Source of the DNA: Verrucomicrobiota bacterium
GTDB lineage: Bacteria; Verrucomicrobiota; Verrucomicrobiia; Limisphaerales; UBA1319
Assembly: GCA_022711435.1 (NCBI GenBank)
Contig: JAKLFB010000003.1
Coordinates: 184,728-248,727 of the forward strand
Direction of reading: 5' to 3'
Length of the DNA: 64,000 nucleotides
Each line of letters starts with the position of its first letter. Position 1 is the first letter of the stretch. The translations under genes and the position numbers were made by a program. The notes below the pieces were generated by a model, which ran no database searches, was not told the origin of the DNA, and saw only the letters and a program-made list of their open reading frames with translations. This document shows positions 54,652 through 63,917 of the stretch, in pieces.

Positions 54652-55644
54652 ATGGGCAACGGATTGCATGAGACGGAGGCTGCGGCGCCGGATCCCCCGC
54701 TGTCGGAACGGCCGCTGGTCAGCGTATTGATACCGCTATACAACCATGAGCGGTTTATCGGGCGATGCCTGGAGAGCCTTCGGGAGACGGGCTATCGGCC
54801 GCTGGAGGGAGTGGTGCTGGATGACGGATCGACCGATGGTTCATCGAGCGCGGCCGCGGCTTGGGCCGCCCGGCTCCGCGAGCCCGGGTTGACAGTGCAG
54901 TTGCATCGCGAGCCGAATCGGGGGTTGCCCGGGGCCTTGAACCGGCTGGCCGAGCTCGCCCGAGGCGAGCTGTTTGTCATACTGGCCAGCGACGATTTCC
55001 TGCTGCCGGGCGGGGTTGAGGTTCGATGGCGGTCGCTGCGGGCGCATCCGGAATGGCTGGGAGTTTTTGGCGATGCCGTGGCGGTCGATGAGGAGGGGCG
55101 GACTGTGCACGCCAGCGCCCTCGAGCATCTGACCCGGGCGAACAAGCGGGCGCTGCTGGATGCGCGGTTCATTGCGCGCGAGCTGATCCTGCGCTGGGGG
55201 GTTCCGGGGGGCGCATTGATGGTGCGGCGGTCGGCGTACGATCCGGAGCGGGGGATCGGCCCCTACGATGCCAGCCTGAGCTTCGAGGACCGCGACTTTT
55301 ATTTGCGCGGTCTGGCGCGGGGTGCGATCGGGTTCGTCGATGCCTTGGTGTCGGCCTACCGGATCCATCCCGAGAACACGTTCAAGACTGTCAATTCGGA
55401 GCGCCTGAAGCGGCTGTTCCGGGATCTGCGGCTGGTGGAGAACCACAACGCCAGGCTGTTCCGGGGATTGGATGCGGTGGCGTTGCGGGCTCTATCGCGG
55501 CTGGCGGAGGATCGGTATCGCGAGCTGGAGGGAGATCGGCCGGCTCGGCTGCGGCAGGGGCTGCTCTGGAAGCTGGTGGGGGCTCTGTATCGGTGGCATT
55601 CGCTCCAGGTCCGCCTGCGCGGCCGGCGCCCGAGTCGCGCATGA
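54652..55644 (+). CDS. Glycosyltransferase family 2
   Basis: A 330-residue GT-A enzyme. PLVSVLIPLYNHERFIGRCL begins the nucleotide-sugar-binding domain, VVLDDGSTDGSS is the first Asp site, and ILASDDFLLPGG corresponds to the metal-binding DxD region. GPYDASLSFEDRDFYLRG holds the putative catalytic ED. The C-terminus has no membrane segment. The ATG at 54652 is preceded by the repeat-derived Shine-Dalgarno site, and the stop overlaps the next gene's ATG. Confidence 0.9.
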   Translation: MGNGLHETEAAAPDPPLSERPLVSVLIPLYNHERFIGRCLESLRETGYRPLEGVVLDDGSTDGSSSAAAAWAARLREPGLTVQLHREPNRGLPGALNRLAELARGELFVILASDDFLLPGGVEVRWRSLRAHPEWLGVFGDAVAVDEEGRTVHASALEHLTRANKRALLDARFIARELILRWGVPGGALMVRRSAYDPERGIGPYDASLSFEDRDFYLRGLARGAIGFVDALVSAYRIHPENTFKTVNSERLKRLFRDLRLVENHNARLFRGLDAVALRALSRLAEDRYRELEGDRPARLRQGLLWKLVGALYRWHSLQVRLRGRRPSRA

Positions 55645-56750
55645 ACATCCTGGTGATCCATAACACATGCCGCTACTTGGGCGGCGCCGAGACGGTGTTG
55701 GGTTATCTGTTGGGCGGGAGCGCCGCAGCGCAGGGGAGCCATTGGACGGTGGCGATCGGATCCGATAGCCGCGTGGCGGAGCTGGTCCCTTCGAGCATGC
55801 GAGCCGTGGTGATTCCTGGCAACGAAGACGCGCGACCAATCCGTCTGCTGCAGCAGCTAATGGCCCTGTGGCGGGCTCATCGCCGGCAACGGTTCGACGC
55901 GATTCACGCCTGGGCGGCTCGGGACTGGGAGCTGGCATCGCTGCTGGGCCGCTGGATCCGGCGGCCGGCGGTGGGCACGCTCCACGATCACCCCCGCGCG
56001 CGCTATCATTCGCCGAGGCGCCAGCAGCTCATGCGGCGCTGCGCGGGCTGGGGGCTGAGCCGGGTGGTGTGCGTGTCGCACGCGTTGCGCGAGGCTTGCG
56101 CCGAGGCGGGATACCCGCGCGAGCGGCTGACGGTGATCCATAACGGGCTGCCATGGCCGGCGGGATCGGCGGGGGCGCGCAGGGAAGGGGAGTGCCGGAT
56201 TGGGTATCTGGGAGTCTTTTCGGAGCTCAAGGGACTGCCGTGGCTGTTCGAGTTGGCGGATGGCTTGGCCGCGCAGGTTGGGGGCGGCTGGGAGTGGGTG
56301 ATCGGTGGTGCGGCTCAGGACGATGACGGCCGGAACATGGTGGCGTCGATTCAAGAGCGCTACCAGGGCAGGCCCTGGTGGAGCCGGGTGCGGTGGATTG
56401 GATGGGTGGAGCGGCGGTTTGAGTTTCTCCGGTCGCTGGATCTGCTGGTGTTTCCGACCCAGGAATTCGATTGTCTGCCGACGGTCCTGATCGAGGCGGG
56501 CGCGTGCGGGGTGCCGGTGCTGGCCTCCCGCCGGGGAGGCGTGCCCGAGATTGTCGCCGACGGAGAGACCGGCTGGCTGATGGATCCGGGGGCGACGGCG
56601 GCTGCGGTCGAAGTCCTGTCGCGGCTGGTGAGGGATCCGGCGGCGCGATGGGCGGCGAGCCAGCGGGCCATGGCCCGGGCGCGCGACGAATTCGCGCTGG
56701 AGAAAATGGTTGCACGCTACGGGCAACTATACTGTAGTTTGGCGTCATGA
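55641..56750 (+). CDS. Glycosyltransferase family 4
   Basis: A 369-residue GT-B enzyme. The N-terminal domain starts MNILVIHNTCRYLGGAETVL, VCVSHALREA lies near the middle, and the C-terminal domain carries the EX7E-type region LIEAGACGVPVLASRRGGVPE. It is coupled by ATGA overlaps to the GT2 upstream and the membrane protein downstream, so the three are one translational unit. Donor and acceptor sugars are unknown. Confidence 0.9.
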   Translation: MNILVIHNTCRYLGGAETVLGYLLGGSAAAQGSHWTVAIGSDSRVAELVPSSMRAVVIPGNEDARPIRLLQQLMALWRAHRRQRFDAIHAWAARDWELASLLGRWIRRPAVGTLHDHPRARYHSPRRQQLMRRCAGWGLSRVVCVSHALREACAEAGYPRERLTVIHNGLPWPAGSAGARREGECRIGYLGVFSELKGLPWLFELADGLAAQVGGGWEWVIGGAAQDDDGRNMVASIQERYQGRPWWSRVRWIGWVERRFEFLRSLDLLVFPTQEFDCLPTVLIEAGACGVPVLASRRGGVPEIVADGETGWLMDPGATAAAVEVLSRLVRDPAARWAASQRAMARARDEFALEKMVARYGQLYCSLAS

Positions 56751-58306
56751 CATCAGGCGCCATGGTGCCGCGATCGCTGGTGATATTTGGGGTCTGCATT
56801 CCCCTGGCCTTGCTGCTGGGGTATGTGATGGCCAACCCCTTCAGCTCGCGGAACATCCTGCTCGTCGGGGCGGTGATGATGGTGATCACCCTGCCCCTTT
56901 GGATGCGGTGGCATCACGAGCTGCTGCTGCTGTCGTGGAACTCGATGCTGGTGGCGTTTTTCCTGCCCGGGCAGCAGCCGTTTTGGGTGCCTGCGGCGCT
57001 CATCAGCCTCTTCTTCTCGGTGCTCAACTACACCATGGACAAGGAGCGCGAGATGGTTCGCGTGCCTTCGCTGACGCGTCCGCTCCTCTGCCTGGGCGCC
57101 GTCCTGCTGGCGACGGCGCTGGCGACCGGCGGATTGATCGGGCAGGCCCTGGGGAGCGACCTGTGGGGCGCCCGCCGCTATTTCACCACCTTCGGGGCGA
57201 TCATCGGATTCTATGCGCTGATGATGGTCCGGCTGCCGCCCGCCCGAGCGCAGCTCCTGGTCGGGCTGTTCTTTGCGTCGACGCTCGTGGCGGCCATGAG
57301 CGATTTCATCTACATGCTCGGTCCGCGGTTCTACGTCCTCTATCATTTCTTCAATCCCGAGCTGGCGGGCTTGCAGGCGACCACGCAGGATTATCTGAAC
57401 CGCCTGACGGGCGTCTCGCTGGCGGCCAACGCGCTGGTGCTCTGGATGCTGGTGCGGCATGGCGCGGGGGGCGTGCTGGACCTGTCGCATCCGATCCGGC
57501 TGGGGGCTTTCTGGGGGCTGGTGGCGCTGAGCATGCTGGGCGGCTTTCGATCGACGGTCGTGCTCTTCATCATGCTCTTTGTGTTTCTCTTCTATTTTGA
57601 AGGGCTGTTCCGCACTCGGGTGTTCCCGGCTTTGGTCATGGTCGGAATCCTTGGAACGGTGTTGTTGTTCGCGTTTTCGGAGCGGCTGCCGCTGTCGGTG
57701 CAGCGGAGCATCAGCTTCCTGCCGATCCGGATGGATCCGAAGGCGCGGGTTGACGCGGCGAGCACGACGGACTGGCGCCTGCAGATGTGGAAGGCGGTAT
57801 GGCCCGAGGTGCCCAAGCATCTTTTGCTCGGGCGAGGTTATGCATTTAGCGGGACGGATTATTATCTGACGCAAATGGCTGTGACCCAGGAGCACTTGCC
57901 CGCCTATGAATCGACGCTGATCAACGGCAATTACCACAACGGATGGCTGACGGTCGTGATCCCGTTCGGCCTGCCCGGGCTGGCGGCGTTTCTGTGGTTT
58001 GTGGCGGCGGGCTTTAAGGTGTTAAGGGCCAACTACCGATATGGCCCCTCGAACTACCGCAATCTGAACACCTTCCTGCTGGCGTATTACCTGTCGCGGT
58101 TGATTTTCTATCTGGTGGCCTATGGGCAGTTCGATCTGGATCTTTCGACATTCACAGGGACGCTGGCCTTGAGCATCAGCCTGAACGGAGGCGTCTGCCG
58201 GCCCGCCGGCAGCGGCGAGCCGGCGCGGCGCCCCGCGGCGAAGCCCGTGGTCCGCCCCGGCCGATGGCTGGATCCGAACATCGGATTAATCCGGCCGCGG
58301 ATGTAA
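56747..58306 (+). CDS. O-antigen polymerase/ligase-like membrane protein (Wzy_C type)
   Basis: A 519-residue polytopic protein with about ten hydrophobic segments (first: VIFGVCIPLALLLGYVM). The large periplasmic-loop text LLGRGYAFSGTDYYLTQM and NYHNGWLTVVIPFGLPGLAA is the Wzy_C/O-antigen-ligase hallmark, with the conserved 'HN' after the loop. It probably polymerises or transfers the glycan made by neighbouring transferases. The C-terminal 50 residues are Pro/Arg-rich and not conserved in type. Confidence 0.85.
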   Translation: MTSGAMVPRSLVIFGVCIPLALLLGYVMANPFSSRNILLVGAVMMVITLPLWMRWHHELLLLSWNSMLVAFFLPGQQPFWVPAALISLFFSVLNYTMDKEREMVRVPSLTRPLLCLGAVLLATALATGGLIGQALGSDLWGARRYFTTFGAIIGFYALMMVRLPPARAQLLVGLFFASTLVAAMSDFIYMLGPRFYVLYHFFNPELAGLQATTQDYLNRLTGVSLAANALVLWMLVRHGAGGVLDLSHPIRLGAFWGLVALSMLGGFRSTVVLFIMLFVFLFYFEGLFRTRVFPALVMVGILGTVLLFAFSERLPLSVQRSISFLPIRMDPKARVDAASTTDWRLQMWKAVWPEVPKHLLLGRGYAFSGTDYYLTQMAVTQEHLPAYESTLINGNYHNGWLTVVIPFGLPGLAAFLWFVAAGFKVLRANYRYGPSNYRNLNTFLLAYYLSRLIFYLVAYGQFDLDLSTFTGTLALSISLNGGVCRPAGSGEPARRPAAKPVVRPGRWLDPNIGLIRPRM

Positions 58307-58343
58307 GGGTCTGGGGCGGGCATCGAGGATCGGCGGCAGAAAT

Positions 58344-59420
58344 ATGCGCGTCGGCATTGACACCAATCCGATTTACGTCACGCGTGCGGGGACGGCCCGT
58401 TATGTGAGGCATCTGCTGGAGGGTCTGAGGAGGAAGAGCGGTCTGGAGATATGCGAGGTGGGCTGGCCGGTCGAGAATTTCGGCTATCGGCAGCCGTGGC
58501 GGGCGCTGCGGACCGCCTACCGGGAGCTGGTCTGGTGCAAGTCGAAGGCGCACCGCCTGCTGCGCGATTTCGGGGCGGACTTGTTTCACACGACCGACAT
58601 CCCGCTGGTCCGGGTGCCGTCCGGTGTCCCGCATGTCATCACGGTTCATGATGTGGCCGTGTTCCGCCATCCCGAGCGGTTTCGCCGATGGCACCGCACC
58701 GCGGCCCAGAGGCGATTTCGCCGATTGCACGAGGCCAGGGCCATCCTGTGCGTGAGCGAGTTCACGCGCCGCGAAGTCCATGCCGTGCTCGGTATCCCTC
58801 TGGAGCGGATGCGCGTGGTCTATTCCGGACGCGCCTTCGAATCGCCGGAGCAGACGCCGGATGAGCGCCGGCCGGACCCGGCGATCGGCGGGGACTTCTT
58901 CCTGTTTGTGAGCTCGCTCGAGCCGGGCAAGAACGTGCGGCTGATCCGGCGGGTCTACGAGCTGGCCCAGGGGCGGGGCATCTCCCTGCCGCCGCTGGTG
59001 CTGATGGGCGCCCGCTGGCAGGGCGTCCCGCACGAAGGCCCGCCGCCGTCGAGCTGGATGTTCCTGGGATACCAGCCGGACAGCGTGCTGGTCTATTTGT
59101 ATCGCCGGGCTCGGGCGCTGCTGTTTCCGAGCCAGTACGAGGGTTTTGGGTTTCCGATCGTGGAGGCGATGGGGCTGGGCTGCCCGGTGATCTGCTCTCC
59201 GGTAGCCAGCTTGCCGGAGGCTGGCGGCGCTGCCGCATGCTATGCCGATCCGGCGCCCGAGGCCTACCTCGAGGCCATGCAGCGGATGTCTCGGGACGGC
59301 GTTTGGCGGGCCGAGTGGATCGAGCGCGGGCGGTCGCATGCGTCGCGGTTCACATGGGATCGGTGTGCCGGGGAGACGCTCGATGTATACAGGCAGGCGG
59401 TCCGGATGCGGCCGGGCTGA
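58344..59420 (+). CDS. Glycosyltransferase family 4
   Basis: A 358-residue GT-B enzyme starting MRVGIDTNPIYVTRAGTARY, with HDVAVFRHPERF, VSEFTRREV, VSSLEPGKNVRL and the C-terminal nucleotide-binding region PSQYEGFGFPIVEAMGLGCP. Resembles mannosyl- or rhamnosyltransferase-like group 1 enzymes. It follows the Wzy-like gene by 37 bases and probably belongs to the same transcription unit. Confidence 0.9.
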   Translation: MRVGIDTNPIYVTRAGTARYVRHLLEGLRRKSGLEICEVGWPVENFGYRQPWRALRTAYRELVWCKSKAHRLLRDFGADLFHTTDIPLVRVPSGVPHVITVHDVAVFRHPERFRRWHRTAAQRRFRRLHEARAILCVSEFTRREVHAVLGIPLERMRVVYSGRAFESPEQTPDERRPDPAIGGDFFLFVSSLEPGKNVRLIRRVYELAQGRGISLPPLVLMGARWQGVPHEGPPPSSWMFLGYQPDSVLVYLYRRARALLFPSQYEGFGFPIVEAMGLGCPVICSPVASLPEAGGAAACYADPAPEAYLEAMQRMSRDGVWRAEWIERGRSHASRFTWDRCAGETLDVYRQAVRMRPG

Positions 59421-59533
59421 GGCGGGATCGACCGCTTGGAGGTCCGCGCCGGGCTGCGAAAAAGTTCGCATCCACCCCGCCACATGGGCTATGGTTTGCC
59501 AAGGCTTGATCGCAGCATGAAGTGGAGCCAGCG

Positions 59534-60415
59534 ATGACGAATCCGTGGGCTACATTGCCGGGGCCGAATCCGCCGATGCTGAGCGAATCGCAGCGGCGCG
59601 CCCTTGTCAGCCTTCTGGCGGACGAGGATGAGGCGATCCACGACATGGTGCGGGAGCGGCTGCTGGCCTACGGACCGGTCGTGCAAGGATGGCTCCAGGA
59701 AGCCGTGCGCGCCGACGATCCGCGTCTGCGGCGGCGGGCGCTGGCCATTGTCCGGGAGGTGGGCCGGCGGGAAGCTGACCGCGCCTTCCTCGATTTCTGC
59801 ATGCGCCAAGGAGAGGACCTCGATCTGGAAGCCGGGGCATGGATGCTCGCCCAAACCCGCTATCCTGACATTCGCGTCGAGGCGTATCAGGCCATCCTGG
59901 ACGGGTATGCATGCGATTTGGCGGAGCGTTTGCAGGGGAGGCTGGATCGGCGCATCGTCCTGCCCGAGGTTCAGCACTACCTGTTCGAGATGCTGCGATA
60001 CGCAGGGAACGAGGAGGACTTCTACGACCAGGAGAACAGCTATCTGAACCGGGTGATCGACCGCCGGGTGGGCAACCCCATCAGCTTGTGCACCGTCTAC
60101 CTGCTTCTGGCGCGCCGGCTCCGCCTGCCCGTAGTGGGAATCGCCATGCCCGGCCGGTTCCTCTGCCGATACCAGACGTCCACGGGCGAAATCTACATCG
60201 ACGTTTTCCAAAAAGGCCGGCTTCTGACCAAGGCGGACTGCATCCGTTTCCTGCTTCAAAGCGGCCACGGATATCTCGAAGGATTTCTGGCGCCTGCGAC
60301 CCCGCGCCGGACCTTGCTGCGCATGTGCCACAACCTGCATGAGATATACCAGGGGCGAGGGCTGACCGCGGAGACGCAGCGGTTTCAGCGCTACATTGTC
60401 GCCCTGGCGCGCTGA
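59534..60415 (+). CDS. SirB1-like transglutaminase-fold protein
   Basis: A 293-residue protein. Residues 20-130 are helical, HEAT-like (DDPRLRRRALAIVREVGRRE). The second half matches the SirB1/transglutaminase-like core: YLNRVIDRRVGNPISLCTVY, LLARRLRLPVVGIAMPGRFL. The start at 59534 follows GTGGAG; an in-frame GTG at 59522 is possible. Function unknown; its place within glycan genes may be coincidence. Confidence 0.78.
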   Translation: MTNPWATLPGPNPPMLSESQRRALVSLLADEDEAIHDMVRERLLAYGPVVQGWLQEAVRADDPRLRRRALAIVREVGRREADRAFLDFCMRQGEDLDLEAGAWMLAQTRYPDIRVEAYQAILDGYACDLAERLQGRLDRRIVLPEVQHYLFEMLRYAGNEEDFYDQENSYLNRVIDRRVGNPISLCTVYLLLARRLRLPVVGIAMPGRFLCRYQTSTGEIYIDVFQKGRLLTKADCIRFLLQSGHGYLEGFLAPATPRRTLLRMCHNLHEIYQGRGLTAETQRFQRYIVALAR

Positions 60416-60461
60416 GCAGGGCGGCTATCCGCGGAGGGCCTCGCCCCGGGCACGGGCGCCT

Positions 60462-61205
60462 TCAGGGCTCCGAGCCGGTTCCTCCCTGCGGCCCAGGCCA
60501 GCCATGCAACGCCGTATAGGACTTGGGAAGCCCCAGCAACCGCTCGGTGCGGATGACCGAGGATGGAAACAGCCGCTGCACATCGCGATAGGTCAGCAGG
60601 ATCGTGGAGTCGGACACGGCCAGGCATTCCCGGTAGGTCGGCGCCGCTGGAAAATAGTTGATCCGGAAGCGGTGGATCAGCCACGCCCGCGCGCTGCGCG
60701 GCACGAACTGGAACAGGGGGAGGCGTGCGTGAGGTTCGAGCGGGAACCACAGGCTGGGAGTTTGGATGATGTGGCGTGCGCCGACCCGATGGACCTCGGC
60801 GGCCATCCGGCGCTGGTTCTCCCTCGAGCCGACATGCTCGATAACCGAATTCGAGAACACCACGTCGAATGAATGATCCGGGAATGGCAGCTGGATGGCG
60901 TCGCCGACGACCGATTGGATGTGGGGAAGCGCAGGATCCAATGGTTCCGGTTGGCGATTCAGCAGGAGGATCTCGAACGGGCTCGATGGCAGGCCGCCCA
61001 GGTTCCTCCAGAAGTCCATGGTCCCGCCGATGTCCAGAATGCGCAATCGCCCCGTGCTGGCTGCGGCGGAGTTCATAAGCCCGAGAAGGCCTTCCATGCG
61101 CCGCCGCCGGAGCCGATTCACATACGAGTCGTGCCGGGCGTAGGAAAAGAGACTGGGCAGGAGGCGGCTGGCCCAGTCGGTCCGTGGAGACAATCTCTCG
61201 CTCAT
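60462..61205 (-). CDS. SAM-dependent methyltransferase
   Basis: A 247-residue class I methyltransferase. The SAM-binding motif is RILDIGGTMDFWRNLGG, and HIQSVVGDAIQLPFPDHSFD followed by VVFSNSVIEHV gives motifs II and III. The tail (RINYFPAAPTYRECLAVSDS) is typical of glycan-cluster enzymes of unknown acceptor. The ATG at 61205 gives the usual length; an upstream frame to 61439 adds low-complexity residues. It is divergent from the next GT2. Confidence 0.85.
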   Translation of the reverse strand: MSERLSPRTDWASRLLPSLFSYARHDSYVNRLRRRRMEGLLGLMNSAAASTGRLRILDIGGTMDFWRNLGGLPSSPFEILLLNRQPEPLDPALPHIQSVVGDAIQLPFPDHSFDVVFSNSVIEHVGSRENQRRMAAEVHRVGARHIIQTPSLWFPLEPHARLPLFQFVPRSARAWLIHRFRINYFPAAPTYRECLAVSDSTILLTYRDVQRLFPSSVIRTERLLGLPKSYTALHGWPGPQGGTGSEP

Positions 61206-61455
61206 GCGGACGTAGAGCAACGGCAGAGCCTGGGCCGTTTGGCAGGAGCCACCCGCGCTTTCATGCCGGGCAAGGTAATGGAAGGAGGCCGGTCTGACAA
61301 GCGATCGATGGAGCCGGCGCGCTCGAGCGGTCGAGAGACGCTGTGGCGTGGGGCGATGGGCCGTCGCAGCGCCACGGAGCGATTCGTTGGCCCGGTTCAC
61401 AGGCCCGGCGCAGGCGCCGGTTTGGGATTGACCCGCCATCCTGGAGTGAGGGTTA

Positions 61456-62295
61456 ATGAAAACGATGCAACCCGCAGCGCCCAGCTTGTTGCTGTTGATC
61501 CCCGCCTACAACGAGGAGGGCCGGATCGGGCCCGTGCTGCGCGACTACGCCCTTCATTTGCGCTCTTTCCACCGCGGGCGATACGAGGTCCTCGTGGTCT
61601 TGAACGGCTGCACCGATCGGACGCTGGAGGTCGTCGAGTCCGTCCGCCAGGAACATCCCGAGGTGCGGGCGGTCAATTTCCCGGAGGCCATCGGCAAGGG
61701 CGGGGCGCTGATCGAGGGATTGCGGATGGGGGCGGAATTCGACCTGATCGGCTATGTGGATGCGGACGGGGCCACCTCGCCGGCGGGCTTCCTGCAGCTG
61801 GTCGCCCATGCGGATCAGGCGGATTGCGTCATCGGCTCCCGGTGGATGCACGGTTCGGTGATTCATCAAATGCAGTCGGGCCGCCGCCGATTCGCCAGCC
61901 GGGTCTTTCATGCCATCGTGCAGTGCCTGTTCTGGATGAACATCCGTGACACCCAGTGCGGCGCCAAGGTTATGCGGCGCGCCGCCGTCGAACAGGTTCA
62001 CTCCGCATTGCAAATCGCCGACATGGCCTTCGATATCAACTTGCTCTACGCCATGAAACGGAAGGGCTTCAAGATCCTCGAGGTCCCCACTGAATGGACC
62101 GACCGCTTAGGATCCAAGGTCGTTCTCGGCAGGACTTCCCTGACCATGCTCCTTTCGATTATCCGCCTGAGGCTCGTCTACTCGCCGTTCTATAACTGGC
62201 TGAGGCCATTGCGCCCGCTCGAAGCCTGGATTTATAGGAAGCTCCGTTCACCCGCTCCCCGGCGGACGGATAAAAATTCGATCCCCAAAAAGTGA
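61456..62295 (+). CDS. Glycosyltransferase family 2 (dolichyl-phosphate mannose synthase-like)
   Basis: A 279-residue GT2. SLLLLIPAYNEEGRIGPVLR starts the domain, VVLNGCTDRTLEVVE is the first acidic site, and IGYVDADGATSPAGFLQL carries the DAD metal motif. FDINLLYAMKRKGFKILEVP and the hydrophobic LLSIIRLRL are DPM1/Ppm1-like. It probably transfers a sugar to a polyprenyl phosphate or works on a lipid-linked glycan. Confidence 0.88.
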   Translation: MKTMQPAAPSLLLLIPAYNEEGRIGPVLRDYALHLRSFHRGRYEVLVVLNGCTDRTLEVVESVRQEHPEVRAVNFPEAIGKGGALIEGLRMGAEFDLIGYVDADGATSPAGFLQLVAHADQADCVIGSRWMHGSVIHQMQSGRRRFASRVFHAIVQCLFWMNIRDTQCGAKVMRRAAVEQVHSALQIADMAFDINLLYAMKRKGFKILEVPTEWTDRLGSKVVLGRTSLTMLLSIIRLRLVYSPFYNWLRPLRPLEAWIYRKLRSPAPRRTDKNSIPKK

Positions 62296-62331
62296 CCGGG
62301 CTCCTTGGACAGAGGATGGCCAGGAGCCCGG
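62296..62331 (+). terminator. Terminator-like hairpin after the GT2 gene
   Basis: CCGGGCTCCT (62296-62305) pairs with AGGAGCCCGG (62322-62331); with one bulged T it extends by two more pairs. It begins right after the TGA at 62293-62295. No long T-run follows. Confidence 0.65.
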
Positions 62332-62374
62332 GGAATTTCGAACTTAGTACATTTCGAGGGATTACGTAGGAAAA

Positions 62375-62479
62375 CCGATACCGGCGTTGTACGCCGCCGG
62401 AATCGGAACTGGTTGGGCACCCAAAGAACACTTTCCGCAACTGTGCCCGAAATCTTGCTTAACCGTAATCCGATTTCGG
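62375..62479. other. Structured, AT-richening intergenic stretch
   Basis: Three nested or adjacent stems are visible: CCGAT-A-CCGGCG with CGCCGCCGG-A-ATCGG (62375-62406), GGGCAC (62415-62420) with GTGCCC (62443-62448), and CCGAAATC (62447-62454) with GATTTCGG (62472-62479). The next 90 bases up to rdgB are strikingly AT-rich. No reading frame of note is present. A non-coding RNA or 3' end structure is possible, but nothing proves transcription. Confidence 0.35.
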
Positions 62480-62569
62480 AGTTAATGTCGTCGATCTGCC
62501 AAAAATAGTCAAGAGGTTTGCAAAAGTATTAGAACCGATTAAATAATATAAAAGATAAATGCAAAATAA

Positions 62570-63304
62570 TTATAAGCTCCTCATGGCCGCATCCCCTTCG
62601 GATTGGAGCCAGGCCCTGAATTCCGCGATCGCTCGAGCTCGATGGCTGATCGAGTTTTTGACGGATTCGCCCATCTCGGCGAAGGAGAGGTCGAATCCAT
62701 CGGGAATGAACAATGGATCGTAGCCGAAGCCGGCTGTGCCGGCGGGTTTCAGGCTGATGTGTCCCGGGCAGACACCCTCGAAGTGGCGCGTGTGAACCAG
62801 GGGATCGGGCGGTGCTTTCGCGGGCGGCGGATCAAGTGGCGGCGCAATCGTCGAAGCAGCCAGCACGCAGCGGAAGCGGGCGGCACGTTGATCCCATGGC
62901 CGACCTTGAAGGCAATCGAGAAGCTTTCGGTTGTTGGCCTCGTCGCTGGAGTTGTGCGGGGAAGCAGCATCGGGGGCGGCGAACCGGGCTGAGCGGACGC
63001 CCGGGGCGCCATCGAGCGCATCCACTTCCAGGCCGGAATCATCGGCGAGGACGATGAGCCGGATCGGGATCCCACGGGGGATGGAAAGCCGTTGCCGCAG
63101 CGGTTCGGACGGTTGCCGCGCCATCCATCCGGCCAGAGCGGCCGATTTCTTCGACGCGTTTTCGGCGAATGTCGCCCCGTCCTCGATCGGGATTGGGGCA
63201 TCCGGAAAATCGGCCAGCGAGATGCAGGGGCAGATGCCCCCGAGCATGTCGCTGAACTCGCGCGCTTTGTGGCGGTTGCGCGTGGCCGCCATGATTGCGT
63301 GCAT
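62570..63304 (-). CDS. rdgB: XTP/dITP pyrophosphatase (RdgB/HAM1)
   Basis: A 244-residue nucleotide-pool sanitiser that hydrolyses dITP and XTP. The start MHAIMAATRNRHKAREF gives the N-terminal TxNxxK loop. VLADDSGLEVDALDGAPGVR has the catalytic Asp, and GFGYDPLFIPDGFDLSFAEM and KNSISHRARA complete the family pattern. It carries a somewhat long insert (RQPSEPLRQRLSIPRGIP). The ATG at 63304 gives the standard N-terminus. Confidence 0.93.
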   Translation of the reverse strand: MHAIMAATRNRHKAREFSDMLGGICPCISLADFPDAPIPIEDGATFAENASKKSAALAGWMARQPSEPLRQRLSIPRGIPIRLIVLADDSGLEVDALDGAPGVRSARFAAPDAASPHNSSDEANNRKLLDCLQGRPWDQRAARFRCVLAASTIAPPLDPPPAKAPPDPLVHTRHFEGVCPGHISLKPAGTAGFGYDPLFIPDGFDLSFAEMGESVKNSISHRARAIAEFRAWLQSEGDAAMRSL

Positions 63305-63505
63305 AGCCTCGAAGAAAACGTCCTCCCTCCGGCTGCGCCCGTCTCTGAAAAAATGGCGCACGGCTGCCACCGCAATGCCATTGGACCTCCTTGCGGGGCC
63401 GGCCGTCGAATCCATGCGCGAACCTTCGCCCCACCCGTCGCGCAACATCAGGTCCGCCCGGGATGGCGCCGGGGCGGCCGATGCACTGAGCTGGCGAGAC
63501 GGAGG

Positions 63506-63682
63506 CTAGGCCTTTTTCGCCGCCTTGGCTTTGACTTCTGCCTTGCTCTTCCGGGCCAGGTCAGCTCGGTGAGCGCGCTCGTAGGTCTGGATGTCCTTAA
63601 ACTTCCCCTTGGCGTCGCGGACAGCATAGAGCTTCTTGCCGGCGCTGCTGCGGTGAGTGGTGCGTTGTGCTTTGCCTGCCAT
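63506..63682 (-). CDS. Small basic conserved protein
   Basis: A 58-residue, Lys/Arg/Ala-rich protein: KLYAVRDAKGKFKDIQTYER, AHRADLARKSKAEVKAKAAK. The segment FKDIQTYxRAHxxDL recalls small basic proteins found in many bacteria. Function unknown; a nucleic-acid-binding role is plausible from charge only. An in-frame start at 63769 would add 29 unrelated residues. Confidence 0.65.
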   Translation of the reverse strand: MAGKAQRTTHRSSAGKKLYAVRDAKGKFKDIQTYERAHRADLARKSKAEVKAKAAKKA

Positions 63683-63917
63683 AGCATTTGCCTTTCCGAA
63701 CCGACATTGTGGTGCAACGGGATGAGGTTCTCCGACGATGTCCCTTCCATTCGTCTCTTTTTTCCACACCGGCCCTCAATGGATTCCGGCGCGGCGAAAC
63801 CGTCACACACCAGTGGCTATGAATGCCATTTGCGGATTCTCGTGTCAATGATGAAGTGTCGCCGGTTGAGGTGTGGGGCGCATCTCAGTTTCTTGCAGGG
63901 CAGTGTATGCTGCAGCT

